Shown: positions 1 to 8,952, counted from the first letter of the stretch. The stretch: DNA of 11,664 nucleotides from Gryganskiella cystojenkinii (GCA_015852425.1 JAAAIG010000904.1:3472-15135); one strand, 5' to 3'. The notes: generated by a model from the sequence alone, not told the origin. Program-made: numbers and translations.

Positions 1-59
1 GGACCAAGCCAAGGAGGTACAGTACTAGAACGAGCATAGTCCAACAGAGGTGTATACTC

Positions 60-240
60 TTCCAGCCCAGCCTGTTCTCTCTCGCGCGCCACTTTTTTCA
101 CACCCTCACCTTTGTTTGATGCACAACACTCCACACCCACTCTCTTCTTCACACTCAATTGCCCATTTTCTTTTCTGAAGACCTCTGCACCAGTTCTTTC
201 CTTCCCTACTCACTCTCCAAATAAAAGAAACTGGGGTTTC
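60..240 (+). promoter_or_regulatory. Pyrimidine-rich promoter and leader of the ICMT-like gene
   Basis: The stretch is strongly C/T-rich on the + strand, with CTCTCTCG, TTTTTTCACACC, CTCTCTTCTTC and CTTTCCTTCCC tracts, and ends in an A-rich AAATAAAAG around 220-228 shortly before the first ATG at 254. Pyrimidine-rich tracts just upstream of the start are common in fungal promoters and 5' UTRs. There is no clear TATAAA box and no ATG close upstream of 254 in this tract apart from one at 119-121, so the exact transcription start cannot be placed. The assignment is by composition and position only. Confidence 0.4.
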
Positions 241-253
241 TGACTTGTTATAC

Positions 254-922
254 ATGTTAGCAAAATCACTCTGCGTGGCCATTTCCTCCTTTTCGTACTA
301 CCAATGCGCCATTCCTCCAAAATCCGCCAAGTCAGTCTCCAACAAAGTCAACCACGTCATTAACGAGGGAGACGTTGAAAAAATTGACCACGTCATTAAC
401 GAGGGTCACTTTGCAAAGATTGTGCTCGCCCACGCCAAGCTTATCCCTTCAACAACAATTTTTCTCTCGGGCTTGTACATCCTTTTGATGATGAACGGCC
501 GTATTTCGACAGAACTCGAGCTTTGGCAAGTGGTGCTCACTATTATTAGCTTCTTTGGCTATCGCCTGCGTACGTGGTCGTTCAAAGAGCTCGGTACTTT
601 TTTCACCTTCTCACTAATGGTTCGCCCCGGCCATCGTCTAGTCAAGACAGGGCCATACAAATACCTCCGTCATCCCTCCTACACCGGCATGCATATGGCC
701 GGCATCTCTTGGCATATGCTCGTGTTACATACGGGTCTTTTGAATGCTATCACTGGCTCTCATCTCCCATGGACGGCTACCTTTTTTGTTGTTGCAACCT
801 ACTTTTTCTCTTTCCTCTTCCACCGAGTCAGAGCAGAAGAGACAATGCTCACTGCCCACTTTGGTTCGGAGTGGACTGAATATGCCCTTAGAAGAGCGAA
901 ATTTATACCTTTCATTTTGTAG
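254..922 (+). CDS. ICMT/Ste14-like membrane methyltransferase (222 aa)
   Basis: Probable S-adenosylmethionine-dependent membrane methyltransferase of the isoprenylcysteine carboxyl methyltransferase family, which in the ER membrane methylates the C-terminal prenylcysteine of CaaX proteins. The family hallmarks are at residues 121-145: RPGHRLVKTGPYKYLRHPSY followed by TG. This contains the LV-x-x-GPY and RHP-x-Y-x-G signature (RHP at 139-141). A second hallmark is R-A-E-E at 193-196, followed by L-x-x-x-FG-x-x-W-x-x-Y near the C-terminus. Hydrophobic segments lie at about 64-81, 90-103, 146-161 and 173-192. The length is close to that of yeast Ste14 (239 residues). I start at ATG 254; a frame extended three codons upstream begins at TTG. 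Residues 34-57 hold a 12-residue tandem duplication. The family also holds relatives with other substrates, so the CaaX role is inferred. The gene has one exon and faces the next gene tail to tail. Confidence 0.85.
   Translation: MLAKSLCVAISSFSYYQCAIPPKSAKSVSNKVNHVINEGDVEKIDHVINEGHFAKIVLAHAKLIPSTTIFLSGLYILLMMNGRISTELELWQVVLTIISFFGYRLRTWSFKELGTFFTFSLMVRPGHRLVKTGPYKYLRHPSYTGMHMAGISWHMLVLHTGLLNAITGSHLPWTATFFVVATYFFSFLFHRVRAEETMLTAHFGSEWTEYALRRAKFIPFIL
351..422 (+). repeat. In-frame 36-bp tandem duplication in the ICMT-like gene
   Basis: Two adjacent 36-bp units (351-386 and 387-422) share their first 19 bases exactly and 31 of 36 bases overall by hand count. They encode two consecutive 12-residue units, both beginning HVINEG, in the N-terminal part of the ICMT-like protein before its first clear membrane segment. 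The period is a multiple of three, so the reading frame is kept. Confidence 0.9.
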
Positions 923-990
923 CACTGTACGCTATCAACATATCTTCTACCGATTGTGTTTAATCATGTGGGTGGCCACGCCAAAATATC

Positions 991-996
991 ATTAAA
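991..996 (+). terminator. Candidate poly(A) signal of the ICMT-like gene
   Basis: ATTAAA, a common AATAAA variant, lies about 70 bases past the stop codon in an A-rich stretch (ATTAAACAACTAAACAATAC). It is the best candidate for 3'-end formation of the upstream gene. Position and motif are the only support. Confidence 0.45.
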
Positions 997-1161
997 CAAC
1001 TAAACAATACAATTCAAGCAGATGGTAATCGAGTAGTACATTGGCGAGGCAGCTCTCAATTATCTGTGCTCCACTCGTCCGCCAAACTGGCGTTCCTGCT
1101 TCCAGGCCGCAATAGCGGATCACCAAAAATAATTCGTTTTTTTTTTTTTCTTCAAACTGAA

Positions 1162-1167
1162 TTTATT
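1162..1167 (-). terminator. Candidate poly(A) signal of the aerolysin-like gene
   Basis: AATAAA on the - strand, about 127 bases past the stop of the gene ending at 1294. It lies in an AT-rich stretch that runs into a long T-run (as read on +) at about 1138-1149. This signal and the one for the convergent gene leave roughly 165 bases between the two 3' ends. A small GC inverted repeat (CGCCA-AAC-TGGCG, 1080-1092) sits between them. Confidence 0.6.
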
Positions 1168-1293
1168 AATATTCATCAACGCGTTGCGGGAAATTTAGAT
1201 TCAACATGAAAGAAGCGAAAAGGAGGAAGGGCAAAGAAAAGAAAAGTCCTCGAAAGGGACGGCTACTTGGAATAGAGACGCGCAGTGTCTGCT

Positions 1294-2112
1294 TTAGTAC
1301 TCCCATTTCGAAAAACCATTCTCCATAAGGTGGTGGACGAGGGTATCATATCCAACATCATCGACAAGATCGTCATTATAAGGAATGGTGAAAGGGCTGT
1401 TTCTGTACATAGGCACAAAGAAGTACAAATACTTGGAGAATGCGCCTTTTCCGTCATAGAACTTGATGGATGGGTTGTTCTGTCGAATGTTCGCCTTATC
1501 AACATGAGAACTTCCGATCTTGATGGTAGACGGATCCAAACGATAGGCGTACATAACGATGGTTTGGTAAACAACGTATCTTCCTGGAGCAACCGTGGTT
1601 TTCCAAGTCTCCTCTTTCTCGTCCGTGATTTCCTGGCCATACGAAAATCCTGTGGTGACCTCGAGACTCGTCTCACATCCGAAAATACCAGCACTTGCAC
1701 TAGCTTTGACCTCCACGGACGCGGTGAATCGACTGGTGTACCCCTTGAACTTGCGAAGAGTATGCTCCTCAGTCCCGGAGAGAATCTTGGCCTCGACGTA
1801 GTGCAAATAGGCCGAGCACGGCTTCGTGTGGACAACCACAGGGAAGGGCATAACTATGGATATAGATCCAATGTTGAGGCGCGTATTCAATAACACAGTT
1901 GTCTCCACTTCCTTTCCCTTCGGGACGGTGACAATACAGGCGGCATCTGGAGGATTCTTCAAGCTGATCGCCTTGTCGAGCTGAAAGTTGGATTCAACGA
2001 TGGCGCATCGATTCAGGTCAAATTTCCCGCGCGGCTGAGCCTTGTTAGCAGGCGCATGGGCGACCGCGGATTCGAGTTGCTTGGGGATATGCTCGACGGC
2101 AGTGTTCATCAT
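1294..2112 (-). CDS. Leaderless aerolysin-type beta-pore-forming-like protein (272 aa)
   Basis: I recognise the fold type rather than a named family. Residues 124-190 form a long stretch of alternating small polar (S/T) and hydrophobic residues. They make two amphipathic strands around 126-144 and 147-158, then an acidic turn (D-E-K-E-E, 164-168). A last strand follows with W170, the turn APGRY (175-179) and VVYQTIVMYAY. This pattern resembles the membrane-inserting beta-hairpin and adjoining strand of aerolysin, ETX/MTX2 or monalysin-type pore formers. There is no hydrophobic signal peptide, as in several fungal aerolysin-like proteins thought to act in defence. Three cysteines (36, 59, 99) precede the hairpin and one (146) lies in it. 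I chose ATG 2112 because the only upstream in-frame ATG (2175) would lie within the predicted leader intron. Alternatives are a non-toxic beta-sandwich protein or a lectin-like protein. A real gene is likely; the function is an inference. Confidence 0.65.
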   Translation of the reverse strand: MMNTAVEHIPKQLESAVAHAPANKAQPRGKFDLNRCAIVESNFQLDKAISLKNPPDAACIVTVPKGKEVETTVLLNTRLNIGSISIVMPFPVVVHTKPCSAYLHYVEAKILSGTEEHTLRKFKGYTSRFTASVEVKASASAGIFGCETSLEVTTGFSYGQEITDEKEETWKTTVAPGRYVVYQTIVMYAYRLDPSTIKIGSSHVDKANIRQNNPSIKFYDGKGAFSKYLYFFVPMYRNSPFTIPYNDDLVDDVGYDTLVHHLMENGFSKWEY

Positions 2113-2126
2113 TCTCGACTCAGTTA

Positions 2127-2410
2127 CTGTTGGGAACGAGGCAAAATATTCATCATTAGCAAATAAACACCACATCTATTTGCCTGATGAACTACCCAAG
2201 AATATAAATGTGGAATCCTCGTAGTTATCACTTTGTCCTTTTTGCTCTAAATTTTTTGGATCGATTTGAGCCAAATCGACCGCATCTCACGAACGTAGGG
2301 ATACGTTTCATCGCCGTATATCGAGTATCGCGGGTGGAATATCCGTTGCTATAGGGAAGGTGGTTGGTTGCTGCTGGTGATAATCGATAGAGAGGGAACA
2401 AGCTGCTTAC
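2127..2410 (-). other. Predicted 5' UTR intron of the aerolysin-like gene
   Basis: Read on the - strand, the donor is AAG|GTAAGC at 2410, a near-ideal GTAAG site. A branch-like GCTAAT follows at about 2160-2155, then a T/C-rich run and the acceptor CCAACAG|T ending at 2127. The predicted intron of 284 nt leaves only 14 leader bases before the ATG at 2112. Removing it deletes several upstream ATGs that would otherwise come first on the mRNA, which supports splicing and fixes the start codon. No ATG lies in the presumed first exon. Confidence 0.65.
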
Positions 2411-2480
2411 CTTGTGTGTAGATGGAAATTAATGAGGAAGACGAGAGGATGATGAGAAAGACGAGGGGAAGACACCAAGC

Positions 2481-2492
2481 CCTTTATATATA
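2481..2492 (-). promoter_or_regulatory. TATA box of the aerolysin-like gene
   Basis: TATATATAAAGG on the - strand is a strong TATA element. It is followed about 25-35 bases downstream by a T/C-rich stretch (TCTTCCCCTCG, TTTCTCATCATCC), where transcription would start. That places the donor of the predicted leader intron about 70 bases from the box, a coherent promoter, first exon and intron arrangement. Confidence 0.65.
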
Positions 2493-4401
2493 CACGGGAA
2501 GGTAGGTGGATTGAACCTGCGCATGGAAAGACACAGGGGAGGGGAAGCAATCATTCAGGGGATGGACAGACGCCGAAAATTTTAGGACTCGCAATTTCGA
2601 TATGTGGCATGTTGCGCACGTAATCCTTTTTCGTTATGCCAGCCGAGGTAAAACATGGGAAACATTGCACAACATTTTTATCGTCGGATTTGAGTAAGCA
2701 ACCCGTTGAGTCGTAGTCGTTGCTATTATGCATGCGCGTCGCATGAAATAATAATGTTGTCGATCATATGACCTTGCTTAATTTTCTGTGTTCCTGCATG
2801 TCGAAATTCGCTATGTGGTTTTTTTTTCGCACGCTTCCCTGTCAATATGCGAATAGACTTCGGTTACTAATAGGGATGGTCTTCTAGAGCGGAAATGATT
2901 TATGATTCTCCCACTGATTAATTGAACAGTGTACCGTAAGCCGTAGAGCATCCTGGTTGCTTCGGTCGTCTAAGATTGTTCTACGAACTTCCTCGATGCC
3001 GTTCACATTTTGCATTGGTCATCAAGCAACGTTCTCTCTCCCAGCATGGACGAGTCCATAGTCCAAAAGGGACTATATCATCCGTGTCCATGTCTAATTC
3101 GTTAGTTCTTACACATAATAATATTCCTTCTCTCGATTTTCCTAACTTTGTTCCAAGCATTTGGTTGCGATGCACGCACGGATGGCGATAAAAAAAGAGA
3201 TTCGCACGATGGAATACTTTCTCTTTTTGTTGATCAGGATGAGGGGTAGTCCAGAAAAAAAAGAAGCATGAATCAAACCTGGCAAAAAAAATCCTTTTCG
3301 GTCTGGAGTAATGCTATCGTGAAGGAATGGAGCAATAACAACATCACGGTGATAGAAGTTTGGCATATCTTCAAGAAATAAAGATCGCGTCACGGAGCAG
3401 AGCCGAGCTGCTGCTAGCAACCCTACTTGTTTTTTAGTCGGATAACTCTTTCTTCTTCCCGTACATTTTTTGACTCTAATGCACTCCATTAAGAGGGCGG
3501 TTATTACCAAAACGCATGATGTTGGATAAGAAGCATAATACCGTCCGGGAAACAAGGCAAATAAACCTCTATAACGTAACGCGCTGAGCTCAGCTAAACT
3601 GAGCCGGTCCAAACTCGGGCTTTTTTTTGGGCAAACGATAAGCACAAGAGGTCATCATTCCCACGCACGGTAGAGTTCCCGGTGCTTTGATTCGTTCCTG
3701 TAGTTGTGGCATGTAATGCTGTTTCTGTTTAACTTGCTTCTCAAATACAGTCCATGCCTGCATCCACGGAAAAAATTCCGTCCATGTGAGAAAACTAAGG
3801 ATTCGGACAGATGCGACTTAAAATTCTTATTCACTTTTGCAACCTCTAAAAAGAAAAACGGCGTGCAGCTGCATGTGCCATTTCATTCTGGTTGATGATG
3901 TTGTCTGCTACAAGTTTTGTATTGTTGTTCTTTGGTGACAACGTAGCGGGGATATGATAGCATAGGCTATTGGTGGATCCAATTACGAAAATAATGTTGG
4001 CAATGATGAGGATGATGTGGCCGGTAAAAACAGATAATTAGCAAAGATTGCGAGGTAGGAGTGGTAAGAGGGGCATGGAAGTACATGGAAGTATAATAAG
4101 TGAGGAGGAGGGTAGAAAGGGTAACCGTGTTTCAGTGTGGGAAGACATATCTATTACTACGCCGTCCTCATGTTTTCATGCGCATGGTCCTAAAAAAATG
4201 TGCCATTATCTGGTCCCCTATCCACATCCATTCCTCCCTCTCTCTCGTTCCCACGTTGCGCTTTGAGTTCAGATTTCGGACCCACCGTGGACCATCACAG
4301 GTTCTATTGACCTGTTTGCCACAATATGGACTTCAGTTATGCATTACGCATGCACGAAGGAGCACCAAACGTGTTCTCAAAGGCCTTCTTGGGTGTTCCA
4401 T
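2493..4401. other. Gene-poor intergenic region (about 1.9 kb)
   Basis: I find no convincing coding gene, tRNA or transposon here. Open frames of 60-167 codons exist, but they start at non-ATG codons, are cysteine- or basic-rich without any domain pattern, and lack paired promoter and poly(A) signals. The sequence is AT-rich with several A- and T-runs (for example about 2820-2828, 3256-3263, 3283-3291 and 3621-3628), GATGATG-type short repeats near 3999-4018, and the hairpin at 2724-2753. It separates the TATA-driven gene on the left from the 3' end of the large GCR1-type gene on the right. Both are on the - strand, so it holds the upstream region of the former. Confidence 0.6.
2724..2753. repeat. 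12-bp hairpin (inverted repeat)
   Basis: TATTAT-G-CATGCG-CGT-CGCATG-AA-ATAATA. The inner arms CATGCG/CGCATG pair over six bases around a CGT loop. The outer arms TATTAT/ATAATA add six more pairs, with a one-base against two-base internal bulge. It lies about 230 bases upstream of the TATA box of the aerolysin-like gene, and no function is evident. Confidence 0.6.
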
Positions 4402-4407
4402 TTTATT
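4402..4407 (-). terminator. Poly(A) signal of the large GCR1-type gene
   Basis: AATAAA on the - strand, 21 bases after the TGA stop of the gene ending at 4428. It is preceded by an A/T-homopolymer stretch (a run of 12 A on the + strand at 4412-4423). This gives an unusually short 3' UTR. Confidence 0.65.
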
Positions 4408-4427
4408 TTAATAAAAAAAAAAAGACC

Positions 4428-7400
4428 TCAATCAACGACACAAGGGTCATCAAGAGTACCTCTTTCATCTTCTATGTCCGCCACCGGCAGATCGACAGTT
4501 TCTGCCTCGTCTCCTTCTCCCTTCTTGGATCTCTCCTCCACTGCTATACCGCTGGCGCAGACCTTCTTCCTATGGTACGCGATTATTTTCCAAGCCCGAA
4601 CAAGGTTGTGGTATGCGGCGCTCTCGCAAAACACCTCAAGACTCTGGGCCACACCTAGGGGCTGCTCCAACCGTGCCTCCTCCAAAGTTCGAATTGCTTC
4701 CTCGACCGTCTCGACAATATGCTTCTTGACAGCTTCCTTGATCAATGAAACAAGCTGACGCTTGTAACCGAAATGTCGATGAAACTCGGTCGAGAACCGA
4801 GCGTCTCTCCAGGGTAGACCAAAATGAGACCTGATCAACGAATCGATCGATAGCCACCCAACGTTCTTTCGACCCTGTTGCCATTCCTCCCATACATCCT
4901 GGACCGTAACAATCTCCGGACGAAGAACATACGGAAAAGCGAAGGGGATCGGGTATGGGGTCTCGGGTTGGTCATTATCTTTTGTCGACTCTTGTTCGAC
5001 TTTCCTACGCTTGGCTGGATGATCCGTAGTAGAATCGGCGTGTCCTTCTTGCTCCTCCTTGTCTTTTTCCACAGCAGTTGACGTCGTTCTTGAGGGGTTC
5101 GTGTCGACTGAATCCTTCAAAGCCACAGAGGAGGATTGTTGTTGACTTGTCTCTGATCGAAGGACCAAGAGGCAATGATATAACGTCTTGGGCCGCATTG
5201 AACCTTGGAATAGAGTCATGATCGCGATTGCCTTCTCATCCGAGTACCCTTCCTTTTGGACCAAACGAATGTACTCCTCGACAATACCCTGACGAGCTAC
5301 ATACTCGACATGGTCTGCAACATCCTTCCATCGGTCTCCATGTTGAGCATTGAGAGTCTGAATCGCGGGACCGCCCTCCCAACCTAAACGCCACTCGCAC
5401 AAGATTTCGGAGACGGACACGACCTTGCCATTGAGCCGATAAACAACTACGTCCTCCGTAGTAGACCCTGTCGTTGCAGCAGTCAAATCGGAACTGCTAT
5501 CAAAAGTACTCTTGGGTGCCTTCAGTTGGAACTCTCCTGCTCTGAAAATTCCGCCAGTAGGGACGAGAGTGGACAAGATAGAACCTGGAGATGTCAATGT
5601 CGTTGTAGAAGTCGCCGCTTGTTGATTGGACACAGGGTTTGTGCATCCGTTGGTTATTCCCGTAATCTGAGGTATTACTGCTGTGGAGTCGACAACAATC
5701 TTCTGTGGTAGATCTGGTTGATGCCGAGTATGTTGTTTCTGAGGTTCCTGCTGTTGACCCTGTTGCTTCTGACCTTGGTGCCGCTGGCTTTGTTGCTGTT
5801 GGGTTTGCTGTTGCTGAATTTGATCGTGCTGTGGAAGCAGAGTCGGCGGAACAGGAGGTCGGTCAAAGTTGTTCGTCGGCGAGGATGGAGCTGACGATCG
5901 CATGCCCTGCAGAGGCAATTGGCCAGGAGAGGCTGTTCCTGATAAGACCGGCGTCGTGGGGGAATACTGCTGCTGCTGTTGTTGCAGCAGAGAAGATGTC
6001 GAAACATTCATGGTCGGTTTCGGTCGCTTCTGACCGCCCTGCGGAATTGGATAAGCGCCAGAGGATGAGCCTTCAAGAGCCGAAGGTAGTCTTAGAGGAT
6101 GAGTTGGTAGCGGTACAGATGTTGGTACGTGTGCTGGAGGGTGTTGATTTGCAACCCTTGGATTCACAGCTTGAAGCGCCGCCATAAACGTGGCATCGTA
6201 TGACGTAGACAACGACCGATTGTCGGAACTGCTCAGTCCTTGTTCAACTTGATGAGAGCGGATGTCGTTTTTTGTTGCTTGTGCTTGACCCTGTCCTATC
6301 ATTCCTTGCACCTGTCCTTGTGAGAGTATTCCCTGATCATGTTGATTGCGAGAGTTGTACTGATGGCCGGAAACGAATTGCGGCGAAGTACCCAGTCGAT
6401 GGATGGGGACCTGAGTTGATGTTGGCAAAGAAGACTGGCTGTGAGATCGGTACTCTTGCTGTTGCTGAGTCTGGAACCCATGAGCCGCTACAAACTGCTG
6501 TTGCTGATACTGCTGTTTGTGTTGTTGTAATTGCTGCTGCCATTGCCATTGTAACCTCAGTTGTATCTGCTGATCTTGCTGTTGTCTTTGATGTTGTAGC
6601 TGTTGTTCAAGCATCAGTTCATGTTGAAGCTGCAGTTGATGTTGAAGCTGCAGCTGAGGTTGAAACTGAGGTGGTCGTTGATGTGCGAGTTGTTGTTGCT
6701 GTTGCATCTGTTGTGTCTGTTGTTGTTGTGACTGCATTTGTTGCTGCTGCTGACCTGTGCTCCGTTGTTGGTTTTCAAGATGCATTTGAAATTGCTGCCG
6801 AAACATAAGATCCTGTTGCTGTCGTTGTTGCTGAAGTTGTTTCTGCTGACGTTGTTGTTGTAGTGAGGATGCCATTTGAGGGAGCGAAGGCGTCGAGACA
6901 GACCTAGCGGGCGCCAATCCGTTCGAGGATGAGGCACCTCTAGAAACCTGGTCGACAGAGGAGACAAGGACCTGCGCAGATTCAGTTTGTTGCCGAAGAG
7001 GCAAAGCCGTGGTCGATGCCGAAGAAGGGAGAGTTGCATGCGAATATGACGGGGACGAACGCCCAACTACAGGGGCCACTGGTGAAGCCTGCGGTGTCTG
7101 TTGCTGAATAGGTGTCGGCAACGGTCGTTGTGAAGGTGCTCCTGTCACAGATGCCTGAGCTGTCGTTGACGGTGATTGTGCTGCCACCGATGTCAGGGAC
7201 GATAATCTTGATGACCCTTCTGAGGTTGAACTAGTAGATGGTGCAGGTGGTAACGGAACTGTTGTTGTCGAGGGTGCCGTTTCTGTTGCCCTCGTCGATT
7301 CTCCAGCGTCCTTTGCTGCCTTCGCTTGTGCTGCTGCTCTTGCTGCGACGACGGAGGGTATTTCGACGGAAACTGCTGCTCTTGCTGCAGCAACTGCGGC

Positions 7401-8941
7401 TGCGGCTCTAGCCAGGGATGCCTTGACACTTTGCTCGGAAGTCAGCTGAAGAAGCCGGTCATAAGCTTTCTGCTGTGTATCCGTGCGCTGCTTTACGGAT
7501 GCAGGGGGTGTCGTAGTCGCAGCCTTGCAGTTGGGCGACCCTTCATGCGACTTTGAATATTCGCCAGGTGGAGTAGGCGGTCTCTCGACTTCCATCTCTG
7601 TCGAGTTCGTCTCTGCTGTCGCGGATAACGGTGCGTCGGAGGGAGACGTTGGAATGGTTGCTGGTGGTGAGTAGACTTTCGTAGTATCGATAGGCGATTT
7701 GGAACCAAACAACGAACACCGACGTTCCCCGGACACAGTGCCATTGTCGCCTTGTAAAAGGACAATCTCCTCCATGTTCTCGTCATCCTCTTGCTGCTGT
7801 TCTTGTTGTTGTTCCTGTTCTTGTTGTTTTGATGCCTGTTCGCACGAGCCGTCCGACTGCATGATTTCGTCCTCTGCTATTGGTTGCACAAGGGGTGAAG
7901 CTGAATCTACTTGATCTGTGACTGGACCAAGTTTTGGCGAGGGAGATTCTGCTTTGACCAGAACCGCTTCCCGTCGCCCTCTTGTTGTCATGATGGTTGT
8001 TGTTAAAAGACGAGAGGCTCGCCTCGGCGATGAGGGTTCCGCTTTCACGGGGAGAGTATCCTCCTGGGTTTTCGGGTCCGAGGTTCTCCGTGCAATTTTT
8101 TTCAGAGATAGAGCTGACTCGGACCTGACTTTTGCTGGTGGCTCAGGGGAGCCTTGAGAGGAAGCGACCGTTGTTGCTGTTGGTGCTGCAGTGGACTCTG
8201 ATGATTGCTTCTGTGGATGTTGTATTAGAGTCTGTGATGGTGGCGGTGGTGAAGTAGAAGAAGAAGGAGGAGGAGACCCAAAAGTTGCCCTTGCTGAGGA
8301 AAGCGGAGGGGATAGAGGAGTCAGGGGTGTCCGCAATCTTTCGGATTCTGGTTCCTGTGGCCGTTCTTGTTCGATGTCCTTATTGGTTCTAAAAGTGCCA
8401 CCGCTCTTGTTGTTGTTGCTTAGATTGTCGCAACTGTTGTTGGCTGGTACCCTTTGAGGACGCTGATGTGATGCTGGTGGAGGATTAGAGCTTGCCGAGG
8501 ACTGCCCAAGAAGACGTTGTTTCTTGGCCGCGAGACTGATGAGAGGAGCGATAAAGATTTTTGTGCCACCAAGACGGTCCTGTGTGGGATCCAGTTGGGC
8601 GAGCTGATTCGTTGTCTCCTCCAAAGGAATTACAATCTCTCGGACATATCTGTCAATCGTCTCGAGTGTCGGGTTCGTATCCAGTCCTTGTTTTTTGCAC
8701 CAGTTCTAGAATGGACGAGAAGGTGATCATGAAAAGAAGGAAGCAGGGAGCGAGGATTGTGTAACAACATTAGTTGTTTTTTTCAAGACTCATTTCATGG
8801 TCTTTTCACATGCTCACATTGCGATGCTTTTGAAAGGGGGGTGGTAGAAGAGACGAACAGCTTGGGTTGTTGATGCATTACCTCCCAGTAGGTTAGACCC
8901 AGGTCCTCTTCGATATGAAGCTCTAGTCGACTGTTGGTCAT
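4428..8941 (-). CDS. Twin GCR1_C-domain Q-rich nuclear protein, paralogue 1 (1445 aa, two exons)
   Basis: Join 8941..8882 and 8705..4428. This is a probable sequence-specific DNA-binding transcription regulator. Residues 1-70 contain YWE|NWCKKQG, PT, then IDRYVREIV and FIAPLISLAA, resembling a helical core-binding (SAM-like) domain. Residues about 70-1070 are disordered: S/P-rich, a QE/acidic patch (about 305-332), an Ala-rich helix (about 445-490), a Q-rich block (about 630-770) and a second Q tract (about 977-1017). F-R-A-x-E-F-Q-L lies at 1074-1081. GCR1_C-like domain A spans about 1107-1188 (V-V-x-V-x-x-x-L-x-EW, GGPAIQ-x-LN, W, EYIRLV). A classical nuclear localisation signal, PAKRRKV, is at 1250-1256. 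GCR1_C-like domain B spans about 1283-1365 (T-V-x-D-V-W-x-EW, RR/K-rich helix, EEAIRTLE). No recombinase catalytic R-H-R-Y set is visible. The single long frame starts at TTG with an in-frame stop upstream, so a spliced first exon is required; the next upstream ATG exon fits in phase. Confidence 0.8.
6455..6875 (-). repeat. Glutamine-rich low-complexity block of paralogue 1
   Basis: About 140 residues dominated by glutamine, broken by L, H, R and M, encoded by mixed CAA and CAG codons (read on + as TTG/CTG). The CAA/CAG mixing argues against one young uninterrupted microsatellite. Glutamine-rich segments of this kind are typical of fungal transcription activation or Mediator-interacting regions. 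Shorter Q tracts recur at about 5750-5835, 5965-5990 and 7780-7840. Confidence 0.85.
6621..6674 (-). repeat. 18-bp tandem repeat inside the Q-rich block
   Basis: Units 6621-6638 and 6639-6656 differ at one of 18 bases; a third, diverged unit covers 6657-6674. Each unit encodes a Q-L-Q-L-Q-H-like hexapeptide, giving an alternating Q/L stretch with amphipathic potential. It is a visible trace of local slippage or duplication within the coding sequence. Confidence 0.8.
8706..8881 (-). other. Phase-0 intron of paralogue 1 (176 nt)
   Basis: The donor is GGGAG|GTAATG at 8881, and the acceptor is CATTCTAG at 8706 before exon 2, which starts AACTGGTGC. A branch-like ACTAAT sits at 8774-8769, and the 3' part is pyrimidine-rich (CTTCCTTCTTTTC). 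The TAG of the acceptor is itself the in-frame stop that ends the long frame upstream. Joining the exons turns TYWE plus NWCKKQG into a segment that aligns with the paralogue downstream, where an intron occupies the same position and phase with the same GTAATG donor. Confidence 0.75.
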
Positions 8942-8952
8942 TGTGTATTCAT
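8938..8952 (-). promoter_or_regulatory. Four-codon uORF overlapping the start codon of paralogue 1
   Basis: ATG-AAT-ACA-CAA-TGA on the - strand. Its TGA shares two bases with the main ATG at 8941 (sequence CAATGACC), an AUGA stop/start overlap. If the leader is transcribed as drawn, ribosomes would terminate on top of the main start codon, an arrangement compatible with re-initiation or leaky-scanning control. The geometry is seen directly; the function is inferred. Confidence 0.4.

Noticed and set aside
1285..1893. 202-codon + strand frame opposite the aerolysin-like gene
   Set aside because: Fully antisense to a better-supported gene with a TATA box, leader intron and AATAAA; no domain pattern.
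2500..2526. GGTTCAATCC on the - strand, resembling a tRNA T-loop
   Set aside because: The flanking bases do not form a T-stem and no anticodon or acceptor arm can be folded around it.
3142..3645. 167-codon - strand frame in the gene-poor region
   Set aside because: Begins at GTG, has no recognisable domain, no TATA or poly(A) pairing, and odd composition; likely chance.
3713..3750. GTAATG ... TTTAAC ... ATACAG intron-like string on + strand
   Set aside because: Only 38 nt long and not flanked by convincing coding sequence.
5705..6808. Long + strand frames (160 and 178 codons) rich in V/A/C
   Set aside because: They are the antisense reading of CAA/CAG-rich and Ala-rich coding sequence; composition alone keeps them open.
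4428..8941. Active Crypton or other mobile element
   Set aside because: No recombinase catalytic motif, no terminal repeats or target duplications, and ordinary gene signals; at most a domesticated relative.
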